This document shows, piece after piece, positions 16,986-25,000 of a DNA stretch of 64,000 bases. The notes under the pieces were generated by a model, which did not search any database, was not told the origin of the DNA, and saw only the letters and a list, made by a program, of their open reading frames with translations. The DNA is from JBFGCT01 sp963825565. GTDB lineage: Bacteria; Actinomycetota; Acidimicrobiia; Acidimicrobiales; Ilumatobacteraceae. How positions within the stretch are numbered: position 1 is the stretch's first letter; the number at the start of each line of letters is the position of its first letter. The translations under genes and the position numbers were made by a program. The DNA lies in assembly GCA_963825565.1 (NCBI GenBank), contig CAWGTW010000009.1, positions 186,001 through 250,000 of the forward strand, given 5' to 3'.

Positions 16986-17423
16986 TCAGCGGCCGGAGTG
17001 GCCGAAGCCGCCGCCCCGGTCGACGCCGTCGAGCGAGTCGACCACCTGCCAGGCGACCGACTCGACCTGCTGGATGACGAGCTGGGCGATGCGGTCGCCG
17101 CGATGGACCTCGTAGTCGTGCTCGGGGTCGGTGTTGACGAGGACGACTTTGACCTCGCCTCGATACGCGGCATCGATCAGCCCCGGGGCGTTGACGATGC
17201 TGATGCCGTGCCGGAGCGCCAGTCCGCTGCGCGGCAGGACGAACCCGCCGTGCCCCATCGGGATCGCGATCGAGATCCCCGTCGGGACGAGCGCCCGGCC
17301 GCCGCCCGCGGCGAGGACCGCGCCCTCCCGGGCGTACAGGTCGAGACCGGCGTCGCCCTCGTGCGCGTACTCGGGCAGCGGGAGGTCGATGTCGAGTTGG
17401 ACGATCGGGACCGGCAGGCTCAC
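16986..17423 (-). CDS. dut: dUTP diphosphatase
   Basis: Hydrolyses dUTP to dUMP, keeping uracil out of DNA and feeding thymidylate synthesis. The 145-residue trimeric-type enzyme shows motif 1 EGDAGLDLYA, motif 2 PRSGLA, motif 3 GLIDAAYRGEV, motif 4 GDRIAQLVI and the flexible C-terminal motif 5 RGGGFGHSGR. Start GTG at 17423, with TACGAT eight bases upstream on the minus strand. It is divergent from selA and shares a promoter region of about 120 bases with it. Confidence 0.95.
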   Translation of the reverse strand: MSLPVPIVQLDIDLPLPEYAHEGDAGLDLYAREGAVLAAGGGRALVPTGISIAIPMGHGGFVLPRSGLALRHGISIVNAPGLIDAAYRGEVKVVLVNTDPEHDYEVHRGDRIAQLVIQQVESVAWQVVDSLDGVDRGGGFGHSGR

Positions 17424-17431
17424 GGACCCGC

Positions 17432-17437
17432 ATCGTA
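17432..17437 (-). promoter_or_regulatory. Leaderless -10 box TACGAT of dut
   Basis: On the minus strand TACGAT ends 8 bases before the dut GTG. Confidence 0.45.
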
Positions 17438-17529
17438 CGATCCCCCGGCGTTCGCGATGCGATCGCCGAGCGGGACACCCGATCCCGATGGCCCCCATGT
17501 CTCGGAGTCCGCGACCGGGCGAGGGGTCG

Positions 17530-17535
17530 TAGGAT
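17530..17535 (+). promoter_or_regulatory. -10 box TAGGAT upstream of the selA leader ORF
   Basis: TAGGAT ends 8 bases before the ATG at 17544, the same spacing as the leaderless genes here. It points to transcription starting at the mini-ORF rather than at selA itself. Confidence 0.45.
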
Positions 17536-17543
17536 CGAACGGC

Positions 17544-17573
17544 ATGTACGTCGGGCCGTGGGGCAGCACATGA
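17544..17573 (+). CDS. Nine-residue leader ORF overlapping selA
   Basis: ATG at 17544 encodes MYVGPWGST and ends in UGA at 17571-17573; that stop overlaps the selA ATG (17570) as ATGA. With the TAGGAT box 8 bases upstream it would be a leaderless mini-gene feeding ribosomes to selA. The stop is the codon that the SelA/SelB system recodes, and a hairpin follows 15 bases later (17589-17605). A regulatory role is inferred, not shown. It could also be a chance ORF. Confidence 0.35.
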   Translation: MYVGPWGST

Positions 17574-18847
17574 GTACGCCGACGTCGCGTCCACCGTCGG
17601 TGGACAAGCTCGCCCGCTCGCTGAGCCTGTCCGGGCTCCCGCACCCGATCTGCGTCGACATCGCCCGGCAGGCGATCGAGGCCGGCGATGTCGACCATGC
17701 CGCCGAGCGGGCCGAAGCGTTCCGTCGCACACTGCTGCAGCCGGTCGTGAACGCGACCGGGGTGTTGCTGCACACCAACCTCGGCCGGGCACCGGTGCGC
17801 CATCATCAGGAACCGACCGCGCAGACCGTCGAGTTCGACCTCGCCACCGGCGGGCGCGGCTCCCGGCAGACCGCGGTCGGCCACCTCCTCGCCGGGTTGT
17901 GCGCCGCGGAGGACGCGATGGTGGTCAACAACAACGCCGCCGCGGTGTTGCTCGTCGTGGCCGCTCTCGCCGCCGGACGCGACGTGCCGGTCAGCCGGGG
18001 TGAGAGCGTCGAGATCGGCGGCTCGTTCCGCGTGCCGGAGGTAATGGAGCAGTCGGGCGCCCGCCTGGTCGACGTCGGCACGACCAACCGGACCCGGCTC
18101 GCCGACTACCAGCGGGCGATCGCCCGCGCCGATGTCGACGCAGCGATCGTGCTCAAGGTCCATCCGAGCAACTATCGCGTCGAGGGGTTCGTCGAGGAGA
18201 CGACGATCGCCGAGCTCTCGACGCTCGGGGTGCCCGTCGTCGCCGACATCGGGAGCGGGTTGATCGACGTGCGGTGTCCGTGGCTCGAGGGTCCGCCACC
18301 CGCGTGGCTGGCCGGTGAGCCGGCCGCCCGGCAGTCGCTGGCCGACGGCGCGGCGCTGGTCACGTTCAGCGGCGACAAGCTGTTCGGCGGCCCGCAGGCG
18401 GGGATCATCGCCGGCCGAGCCGATCTCGTCGACCGCTGCAAACGCCATCCCCTGGCCCGCGCCGTGCGACCCGGCGGGCTGGTGCTCGCCGCGCTCCAGG
18501 CGACCGCGCTCGCCTACCTCGCCCGCGACCTCGACGCGTTGCCGTTCTGGCGGATGGTCGCCACCCCGATCGCCGAGTTGCAGGCGCGCGCCGGGCGGAT
18601 CGCCGCCGCCGTCGAACGCGCCGAGCCGGCGCCGATGGATGCGCTGCCCGGGGCCGGTTCGGCGCCCGGCATCACGATGCCGTCGTTCGGCGTCGTGGTC
18701 GCCGGCGATCACGTCGCCGCGCTGCGCCGCCACCCGCTGCCCGTGATCGCCCGCTCCCGCGACGACCTCACGTCGCTCGACCTGCGCGCGGTCGATCCGA
18801 TACACGACCCGACGATCATCGCCGCGCTGGGCTCCCTCCCGGCATGA
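17570..18847 (+). CDS. selA: L-seryl-tRNA(Sec) selenium transferase
   Basis: Converts Ser-tRNA(Sec) to Sec-tRNA(Sec) with selenophosphate. The 425-residue PLP enzyme shows NATGVLLHTNLGRAP, VVNNNAAAVLLV, the segment EVGGS-like EIGGSFRVPEVMEQSGA, KVHPSNYRVEGF and the Schiff-base Lys in TFSGDKLFGGPQAG. Start ATG at 17570 is preferred over GTG 17558 because it overlaps the leader ORF stop. selA overlaps selB by 4 bases (ATGA), forming a selAB operon. No selC or selD is visible nearby. Confidence 0.95.
   Translation: MSTPTSRPPSVDKLARSLSLSGLPHPICVDIARQAIEAGDVDHAAERAEAFRRTLLQPVVNATGVLLHTNLGRAPVRHHQEPTAQTVEFDLATGGRGSRQTAVGHLLAGLCAAEDAMVVNNNAAAVLLVVAALAAGRDVPVSRGESVEIGGSFRVPEVMEQSGARLVDVGTTNRTRLADYQRAIARADVDAAIVLKVHPSNYRVEGFVEETTIAELSTLGVPVVADIGSGLIDVRCPWLEGPPPAWLAGEPAARQSLADGAALVTFSGDKLFGGPQAGIIAGRADLVDRCKRHPLARAVRPGGLVLAALQATALAYLARDLDALPFWRMVATPIAELQARAGRIAAAVERAEPAPMDALPGAGSAPGITMPSFGVVVAGDHVAALRRHPLPVIARSRDDLTSLDLRAVDPIHDPTIIAALGSLPA
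17589..17605 (+). promoter_or_regulatory. Hairpin after the leader-ORF UGA (SECIS-like candidate)
   Basis: GTCCACC (17589-17595) pairs perfectly with GGTGGAC (17599-17605) around loop GTC. It starts 15 bases after the leader UGA, inside the selA coding region. Size (17 bases) and a G-U loop recall the minimal bacterial SECIS, but the bulged U is not seen. Tentative. Confidence 0.25.
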
Positions 18848-20559
18848 CCGTCGTCGCCACCGCAGGCCACGTCGACCACGGCAAGTCGTCCCTCGTGCTC
18901 GCGCTGACCGGGACCGACCCCGACCGGTTCGAGGAGGAGAAGCGGCGGGGCCTGACGATCGACCTCGGATTCGCCCACACCGTCCTGCCGTCCGGCGCCG
19001 AGCTGAGCTTCGTCGACGTGCCGGGACACGTGCGGTTCCTGCGCAACATGCTGGCCGGCGTCGGTGGTGTCACCGCGTGCGTGTTCGTCGTCGCCGCGAC
19101 CGAGGGCTGGAAGCCGCAGTCCGAGGAGCACCTGCGGATCCTCGAGCTGCTCGGCCTGCGACGGGGCGTCGTCGCACTGACCAAGACCGACCTCGTCGAC
19201 GCCGAGTGGTTGGAGCTGGCGGCGCTCGAGGTCGAGGAGCACGTCACCGGCACGTTCCTCGACGGTGCACCGGTGATCGGGGTGTCGGCGGTGACCGGCG
19301 ACGGTCTCGATGCGTTGCGAGCGGCTCTCGATTCGCTGGTGGAGACCCTCGGCCCCGGTCCGGGCCGGCGACCCCGGCTCTGGCTCGATCGGGTCTTCGC
19401 CGCCAAGGGCAGCGGGACCGTCGCGACCGGAACGCTCGTCGGTGGCGACCTCGTCGCCGATCGGCAGATGACCGTCGAGCCCGGCGGTCACGCGGTGCGG
19501 ATCCGTGGGCTGCAGACCGCTGGTCGTTCGGTCGACCGCATCGGCCCCGGGAACCGGGTGGCGGTCAACCTGTCCGGCATCGACCACCACCAACTGTCCC
19601 GCGGACACGCGCTGGTCGAGCCCGACCGGTGGCTGCTCACCGACCGGTTCGACGCGTCGTTGCGCGTGCTGACCACGCTCGACCACGAGGTGTCGCGGCG
19701 CGGGGCGTACGCGGCCTACATCGGGGCGGGCGAGTACCCGGCCAAGGTGCGCGTCCTGGGGACCGAGGCGCTCTCACCCGGCACCGACGGGGCGATCCGC
19801 ATCTTCCTGCCGATCGCATTGCCGCTGCTCCCGGGCGACCGCTTCGTGCTCCGCGAGTCGGGGCGCGACGAGACGATCGGGGGCGGCGAGATCCTCGACA
19901 TCTCGCCCGTCCGGCGCGCCTCGTCGGCAGCTCCGGATCGCTCGATCGAGCGGGTCGTCCGCGAGCGTGGCTGGGTGACCGTCCGCGAGCTCGAGTTGCT
20001 GACCGGCGAGGACGTCGAGCCGGTCGTCGGCGAGTGGGTCACCGCGCCAGAGGCGGTCGAGGAGCTGCGCGCCGGGATCCGGGAGCGCGTCGAGGCCGCG
20101 GGCGACGCCGGCATCGACGTCGCCGCGTTCGACGAGCGTGAGCGGGCGGTCCTCGACGGGATCGACGACCTCGCCCGCGATGCCGGTCGTGTCCGGCGGG
20201 TCGACGCGGTCGATCCCTTCGAGCAGCACCCGTTCCTCGCGGAGCTGCGGGCCGGTGGGTTCACGCCGCCCGGACTCGACGGCGTCGAGCGGAGCGACCT
20301 CCGCGAACTCGTCCGCCGGGGGCTTGCGGTGCAGCGCGACGGCATCGTCTTCCACGGTGACGCGATCACCGAGGCCGCACGGGTCGCCGCCGGCCTCCTC
20401 GCCGACCACCCGGAGGGCTTCACGGTCGCCCAGTTCCGCGATGCGACCGGGGCGAGCCGCAAGTTCGCGCTGCCGCTCGTCGCCGAACTCGACGCGCGCG
20501 GCGTGACCCGGCGTCGAGACGACCTGCGGATCGCCGGCCCGAAGCTCCCCGCTCGGTGA
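18844..20559 (+). CDS. selB: Selenocysteine-specific elongation factor
   Basis: Delivers Sec-tRNA to UGA codons with a SECIS hairpin. The 571-residue product has the GTPase motifs GHVDHGKSSL, DVPGH and TKTD within the first 130 residues, EF-Tu-like beta-barrel domains, and a C-terminal region of winged helices (about 370-571) that bind the SECIS RNA. It is slightly shorter than the E. coli protein (614). It overlaps selA (ATGA) and stops 12 bases from the convergent whiB stop. Its presence implies at least one selenoprotein elsewhere in the genome, since none is evident here. Confidence 0.95.
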   Translation: MTVVATAGHVDHGKSSLVLALTGTDPDRFEEEKRRGLTIDLGFAHTVLPSGAELSFVDVPGHVRFLRNMLAGVGGVTACVFVVAATEGWKPQSEEHLRILELLGLRRGVVALTKTDLVDAEWLELAALEVEEHVTGTFLDGAPVIGVSAVTGDGLDALRAALDSLVETLGPGPGRRPRLWLDRVFAAKGSGTVATGTLVGGDLVADRQMTVEPGGHAVRIRGLQTAGRSVDRIGPGNRVAVNLSGIDHHQLSRGHALVEPDRWLLTDRFDASLRVLTTLDHEVSRRGAYAAYIGAGEYPAKVRVLGTEALSPGTDGAIRIFLPIALPLLPGDRFVLRESGRDETIGGGEILDISPVRRASSAAPDRSIERVVRERGWVTVRELELLTGEDVEPVVGEWVTAPEAVEELRAGIRERVEAAGDAGIDVAAFDERERAVLDGIDDLARDAGRVRRVDAVDPFEQHPFLAELRAGGFTPPGLDGVERSDLRELVRRGLAVQRDGIVFHGDAITEAARVAAGLLADHPEGFTVAQFRDATGASRKFALPLVAELDARGVTRRRDDLRIAGPKLPAR

Positions 20560-20571
20560 GGGGCCGGACGG

Positions 20572-20829
20572 TCAGTTCCGCAGGTTGCGGCGCTCGACGT
20601 CGGTCATCCCGCCCCAGATGCCGTACCGCTCGTCGTTGGCCAGCGCGTAGTCGAGGCACGGCTGGCGCACGCTGCACGTCGCGCACACCGCCTTGGCCCG
20701 CGCCTCGCGCGCCTGCCGTACCGCCTTCCGCTCGGTTCGCATCGGCGGGTAGAACATCGGCGCCGCATCGCCGACGCAGGCCGCGTCCTGTTGCCAGTTC
20801 TCGCCATCGAATCTCGCCAGGGTGCTCAT
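20572..20829 (-). CDS. whiB: WhiB-family iron-sulfur transcriptional regulator
   Basis: An 85-residue actinobacterial WhiB protein with four cluster-binding Cys (AACVGD, then CATCSVRQPC), the GIWGGMT turn and a basic C-terminal ERRNLRN DNA-binding tail. WhiB proteins hold a 4Fe-4S cluster and sense redox or NO while contacting the principal sigma factor. Start ATG at 20829 is set by GGGAGA five bases upstream. It lies between selB and the NfeD/ArsA genes; in mycobacteria whiB4 also lies beside an ArsA-like pair, so the linkage may be meaningful. Confidence 0.93.
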   Translation of the reverse strand: MSTLARFDGENWQQDAACVGDAAPMFYPPMRTERKAVRQAREARAKAVCATCSVRQPCLDYALANDERYGIWGGMTDVERRNLRN

Positions 20830-20950
20830 CAAGATCTCCCGTCTGCCGGCCAAGGTAGGGGTGTGACCTGAGCAGGGTCAAGGCGGACGGCGGCCGGTGG
20901 GCGACGAGGGGATGAACTCAGCAAGTCGGGACGATTGCGTCGTGCTCACG

Positions 20951-22336
20951 TCAACCGGAGCGACCCGCCTCGGGCTCGGTCACAGGTGTTTCGCCCCGCT
21001 TGCGGCGTCGCTCGCGGTAGTCGGTCGCAGCGCCCTCGAGCGGCTCGACCTCGAGCGTGATGCCATCGATCGCGACGACGCGCACCGTGTCGCCTGCGGC
21101 GACCGGGGTGGCCCGGTTCGTCCGGGCTCGCCACCGACCCTGCCCGACCTCGACGACCCCGACGGGGTCGACGTCGTCGATCACCGTGCCCTCCTCCCCG
21201 ATCATCCACTCGCGGCCGATCGTCGGCGTGGCAAACCGCGTCCGGACCATCGACGGCATGCCGACGATGAATGTCAGCGCGATCCCGACGATCCCGGTGA
21301 GCAAGGCGATCCACGACGGCCGCATCGTCGTCCCCGGCAGCGGCTCGAACAAGAACCAGCTCCCGACGGCCGTCAACGCGAGGCCCACCCCGGTCCACAG
21401 CCGCGGGATCCCGACCTGGACGTCGACGGCGAACGCGATCATCGCGAGGAGGATCAGGGCGACCGCCCAGCGCTGTGTGGGCAGGACGGCGAGTCCGGTG
21501 AACGCCAGCAGCGTGCAGATCGCGCCGACGCCGCCGGCGACGCCGACGCCGGCAGTGAAGAACTCGAACACGAGGAGGGCCAACCCGGTGAGCAGGAGCA
21601 GGTAGGTGACCGGCGGGCTGGCGACGGTGTGGAAGAGCTGGTCGATCAGCGACAGCTTCGAGAACCGCACGACGGCGATCGTGTTGAACTGCGTGGCGCC
21701 GTCGTCGCGGACGACGAGCTCGGTCGTGCGCAGGGCGACACCGTTCTCCTCGTAGCCGTCCATCGCCTGCAGCATGCTCGTGATCGTCGGCACGCCGTCG
21801 TCGGTGATGCGCTGCTTGAACACGCCGAGCGCGCGCGCGTCGGCGAGCCCGACCGAACCGTTGCGCAAGCGCTCCTCGGCGATCCCGAAGTCGACCTCGG
21901 CGTTGTCGGGGGTGAGCGGTACGCCGATGTAGCCGACGCGAGCACCGGGCGACATCGCAGTGACATCGGCCACTGCGAGCATCTGTGCCGCTGCGCCGTA
22001 GAACCGCGCGCCCGACGGCCCGACCCACACCGCGATCGGAACCGGCGCGTCGGCGATGCGCTCGAGGAGGCGTTCGACATCGCGGTCGGAGACGACCGTG
22101 CCTCGGCTGTTGACCTGCAGGATCAGGGCCTGCGCGCCACCGGCGCCGGCGCGGTCGATCGCGGCTCCGATCTCGGCGACGAGGATGTGGTCGACGAAGC
22201 CACTGACCTGGAGGACGTCGACCGGGCGGACCGAATCCCCCTCGACCGGCTCGGTCTCGGACTGGGCGCCGGCGCTGGAGCCGAGGATCGAGACGACGGC
22301 CGCGGTAGCGAGCAAGCCGATCAGTAGTCTGCGCAA
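20951..22336 (-). CDS. NfeD-family membrane protein with degenerate ClpP-like domain
   Basis: The 461-residue product has a signal peptide, a ClpP/crotonase-like serine protease domain (about 35-230), four to six membrane helices (about 250-380) and a C-terminal OB-fold NfeD domain (about 395-445: GREWMIGEEGTVIDDVDPVG). In active family members the nucleophile lies in PSGARAAS; here it reads PSGARFYG, so the Ser is Gly and activity is doubtful. TTG start at 22336, with GGAGG five bases upstream. It is divergent from the ArsA-like gene with only two bases between starts. Confidence 0.8.
   Translation of the reverse strand: MRRLLIGLLATAAVVSILGSSAGAQSETEPVEGDSVRPVDVLQVSGFVDHILVAEIGAAIDRAGAGGAQALILQVNSRGTVVSDRDVERLLERIADAPVPIAVWVGPSGARFYGAAAQMLAVADVTAMSPGARVGYIGVPLTPDNAEVDFGIAEERLRNGSVGLADARALGVFKQRITDDGVPTITSMLQAMDGYEENGVALRTTELVVRDDGATQFNTIAVVRFSKLSLIDQLFHTVASPPVTYLLLLTGLALLVFEFFTAGVGVAGGVGAICTLLAFTGLAVLPTQRWAVALILLAMIAFAVDVQVGIPRLWTGVGLALTAVGSWFLFEPLPGTTMRPSWIALLTGIVGIALTFIVGMPSMVRTRFATPTIGREWMIGEEGTVIDDVDPVGVVEVGQGRWRARTNRATPVAAGDTVRVVAIDGITLEVEPLEGAATDYRERRRKRGETPVTEPEAGRSG
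22325..22330 (+). promoter_or_regulatory. Leaderless -10 box TAGTCT inside nfeD
   Basis: TAGTCT ends 8 bases before the GTG at 22339 of the ArsA-like gene and lies within the first codons of the opposing nfeD gene. Confidence 0.4.
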
Positions 22337-22338
22337 GG

Positions 22339-23233
22339 GTGCCTCCGGAGAGCGAGATTCCGCTGCAATTGTTGGCCGCCGCACGCGTCGTCGTGGTGGC
22401 GGGGAAAGGCGGCGTGGGGAAGACCACGGTAACGGCTGTGATCGCCCGTGCGGCAGCCCGCACCGGCGAGCGGGTGCTGGTCGTCGAGCTCGACGGCAAG
22501 CCGGCACTCGACGAGCTGCTCCCCGGCGTCGAAGTGCTCCACATCTCCGCACCCGACGCGCTCGACGAGTACCTGCGCGAGCACGGCTTCGCGCGGATCG
22601 CCAAACGCCTCAGCCGGACCGGCGTGATCGACGTGGTCGGCACGGCGGCGCCGGGGATCGACGACATCGTGGTGCTCGGCAAGGTCAAGCAGCTCGAACG
22701 GTCAGGCCGCTACGACCTGATCGTCGTCGACGGACCGGCGGCCGGGCACGCGATCACCTTCCTCCGCGCGGCGTCCGGGCTCGCCGACGCCGTGCGCGGC
22801 GGTCCGGTGCGCGCCCAGGCCGACGACGTGCTCGAGCTGCTGCACGACCCGGAGCGATGCCACGTCGTGCTGGTCACCCTGCCCGAGACCACGCCGGTCA
22901 ACGAGGTGGTCGAGACGGCCTTCGCGCTCGAGGACGACGTCGGCGTGCAGCTCGGGCCGGTCGTCGTCAACGCGCTCGACGAGGGAATCGCGCCTGCCGA
23001 CGGCCTCGGCGGTCGCGGCGGTGGCGCACGCCGTCGACGCCCACGTGCTGGCGGCGGCCGACTTCCGGCGGTCGCGGCGGGCGATGGAGGCCGAGGAGCT
23101 GGCGCGACTCAGCTCGGAGCTGCCGTTGCCGCAGGTCCACCTCGCCGCGATCCCCGTAGCGGGGCTGACCGCCGCTGACATCGACCGCCTGGCCGACCGG
23201 TTGGCCCCCGCTCCGGGACCGCCCGATGAGTGA
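22339..23233 (+). pseudogene. ArsA/Get3-like ATPase 1, frameshifted near the C-terminus
   Basis: The first 215 residues are an ArsA-like P-loop ATPase with deviant Walker A GKGGVGKTT (signature Lys present), VELDGKPALDELLPG and DGPAAGHAITFLRA. After VVVNALDE (near 22981-22987, sequence GAGGGAA) the frame turns into Arg/Gly-rich nonsense. Removing one G restores TASAVAAVAHAVDAHVLAA and runs to the stop at 23231-23233, which overlaps the next gene by 8 bases. Total length is one base over a multiple of three. It pairs with the following ATPase, as Rv3679/Rv3680 do in mycobacteria. Confidence 0.85.
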
Positions 23234-24329
23234 GCTGAGCGCGCTGCTCGACGAGTCGTCGGTCATCGTGTGCTGCGGGTCGGGCGGGGTCGGCAAGACG
23301 ACGGCGGCCGCGGTCCTCGGGTTGGAGGCCGCGCGCCGCGGGCGGCGTGCGGTCGTGGTCACGATCGACCCGGCCCGGCGGCTGGCCGACGCGCTCGGGC
23401 TGCCGGACGGGTTGGCGTCGGAGCCCGAACCCGTCGACCTCGGCCCGGACGTCCACGGAGCGCTGTCCGCGATGATGCTCGACACCCGGGCGACCTTCGA
23501 CGGGCTGGTGCGACGCTACGGCGAATCCGAGGCGCAGGTCGAGCGCATCTTGACCAACCCGTTCTACCGCAACGTGGCCGGGGCGTTGAGCGGAACGCAG
23601 GAGTACATGGCGGCCGAGACGCTCCGCGCCCTGCACGTCGACGAACGCTTCGACCTCGTCGTCGTCGACACCCCGCCGAGCCGCAATGCGCTCGACTTCC
23701 TCGAGGCCCCCGGCGTGCTGTCGAGGTTCCTCGACCACCGGGTGTTCAAGCTGGTGATGCTCCCGACGCGCACCGGGTTGCGCGTGTTCAGCGCGGCGGC
23801 CCAGCCGATCATCAGGGCGATCGGCCGGGTCGTCGGTTCCGACGTGCTCGCCGATGCGATGGCCTTCTTCCAGGCGTTCGCCGGGATGGAGACCGGATTC
23901 CGCGAACGGGCCGACGAGGTCGTCGCGTTGATCCGGGCACCCGAGACCGCGTTCGTCGTGGTCGCCTCGCCGCGGCACGACACGATCGACGAGGCGGTGT
24001 GGTTCGGCAACCAGCTCGTCGACCAGGGCGTCGGCGTGAGCGCGGCGATCGTCAACCGGATGCACCCGGCGTTCGGTCCGGGGAACGCCGCCGAAGCTCG
24101 CGCTGCGGCCGACGCCGCCGATGACGAGGTCGTGGCCGCACTCTGGACCAACGTCGCTGAGTTGCGCACGATCCGCGAGCGCGAGATCGACGTCGTCGCA
24201 CCGCTGGCGGCGATCGCCGGAGCGGACCACACCGCAACGCTGCCGCTGCTCGATCGGGACGTCCACGACCTGGGTGGTCTGTGGACGATCGCCGAACACC
24301 TCTTCGAGACTGGAGCGCCGAACGGGTAG
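23226..24329 (+). CDS. ArsA/Get3-like ATPase 2
   Basis: A 367-residue ArsA-family ATPase: Walker A GSGGVGKTT (about residues 18-26), TIDPARRLADALG (A-loop Asp), VVDTPPSRNALDFL (switch II) and a helical insert with FFQAFAGMETGFRERA. The signature lysine of the deviant Walker A (GKGGVGKT) is Ser here, while partner 1 keeps it, so the two could form an asymmetric dimer. Eukaryotic relatives handle tail-anchored proteins or arsenite; the bacterial role is uncertain and nothing here suggests arsenic. Overlaps the preceding gene by 8 bases. Confidence 0.88.
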   Translation: MSELSALLDESSVIVCCGSGGVGKTTAAAVLGLEAARRGRRAVVVTIDPARRLADALGLPDGLASEPEPVDLGPDVHGALSAMMLDTRATFDGLVRRYGESEAQVERILTNPFYRNVAGALSGTQEYMAAETLRALHVDERFDLVVVDTPPSRNALDFLEAPGVLSRFLDHRVFKLVMLPTRTGLRVFSAAAQPIIRAIGRVVGSDVLADAMAFFQAFAGMETGFRERADEVVALIRAPETAFVVVASPRHDTIDEAVWFGNQLVDQGVGVSAAIVNRMHPAFGPGNAAEARAAADAADDEVVAALWTNVAELRTIREREIDVVAPLAAIAGADHTATLPLLDRDVHDLGGLWTIAEHLFETGAPNG

Positions 24330-24332
24330 CGT
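24327..24332 (+). promoter_or_regulatory. Leaderless -10 box TAGCGT of the receiver gene
   Basis: TAGCGT overlaps the TAG stop of ArsA-like ATPase 2 and ends 7 bases before the GTG at 24340. Confidence 0.45.
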
Positions 24333-24339
24333 CTCGCAC

Positions 24340-24840
24340 GTGAAGATCCTGATCGCCACCGACGCAGACTGGATCGTCGACGAGGTCACCAGCGCCCTCG
24401 GCGACGCCGGTGTCACCTTCATCGTGTGCCGTGAAGGGCGCGTCGTCAGCGACCAGGTCGTCGCCCACGAGCCCGATCTCGCCGTGCTCGACCTCCAGAT
24501 CGGCTCGATGGGCGGGATGGCGGTCACGATGTCACTGCGTCTCGACGAGTCGGCCGGAGCGGTTCCGCACGTCCCCGTGCTGATGCTGCTCGACCGCCTC
24601 GCCGACCTCCACCTCGCGCGCCGCAGCGGCGCCGACGGCTGGCTGATCAAGCCGCTCGACGCGCTGCGCCTGCGCCGAGCGTCTCGGACGCTGATCGACG
24701 GCGGGATCTACAGCGAGGGTGTCCCGGCGCCGCCCGTCGATGTCGCCCCGGCCGCAGAGGACGACGTCGACCAGGTCGCGGGGGATGACGCGCCCGATGG
24801 TGCTGCGACACCAGAGGAAGAACCGGCTACGGCCGGATAG
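24340..24840 (+). CDS. Stand-alone response-regulator receiver protein
   Basis: A 166-residue protein with one CheY-like receiver: DAD acidic patch (about residues 7-9), acceptor Asp in LAVLDLQIGSMGG (about 50) and the conserved Lys in LIKPLD (about 105). The last 45 residues are Pro/Ala/Asp/Glu-rich and look disordered; no output domain follows. GTG start is chosen for its 7-base spacing from TAGCGT. No histidine kinase is nearby, so its partner is unknown. It follows the ArsA pair and precedes tRNA-Pro. Confidence 0.75.
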   Translation: MKILIATDADWIVDEVTSALGDAGVTFIVCREGRVVSDQVVAHEPDLAVLDLQIGSMGGMAVTMSLRLDESAGAVPHVPVLMLLDRLADLHLARRSGADGWLIKPLDALRLRRASRTLIDGGIYSEGVPAPPVDVAPAAEDDVDQVAGDDAPDGAATPEEEPATAG

Positions 24841-24855
24841 CATCACCAGCCGCTA

Positions 24856-24930
24856 CGGGGTGTAGCGCAGTTTGGCTAGCGCGCCACGTTCGGGACGTGG
24901 AGGCCGGGAGTTCAAATCTCCCCACCCCGA
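24856..24930 (+). tRNA. tRNA-Pro (CGG)
   Basis: Cloverleaf: acceptor CGGGGTG (24856-24862) with CACCCCG (24923-24929) and discriminator A; anticodon stem CCACG/CGTGG with loop TTCGGGA, anticodon CGG at 24891-24893; T arm GGGAG-TTCAAAT-CTCCC. No encoded CCA. Confidence 0.95.
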
Positions 24931-24948
24931 CACGGACGGCGTCCGAGC

Positions 24949-24984
24949 CGGGAGCCGCTCACCGCGCAAGGTGGGTGGCTCCCG
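24949..24984 (+). terminator. Hairpin downstream of tRNA-Pro
   Basis: CGGGAGCC (24949-24956) pairs with GGCTCCCG (24977-24984), with an inner CACC/GGTG pairing in the loop. It lies between the tRNA and the convergent phzF stop and can serve both. Confidence 0.55.
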
Positions 24985-25000
24985 CCGCGTCCTGGCCGGT

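Noticed and set aside
17424..17569. tRNA-Sec (selC) in the dut-selA gap
   Set aside because: No cloverleaf with a TCA anticodon loop or long variable arm could be formed.
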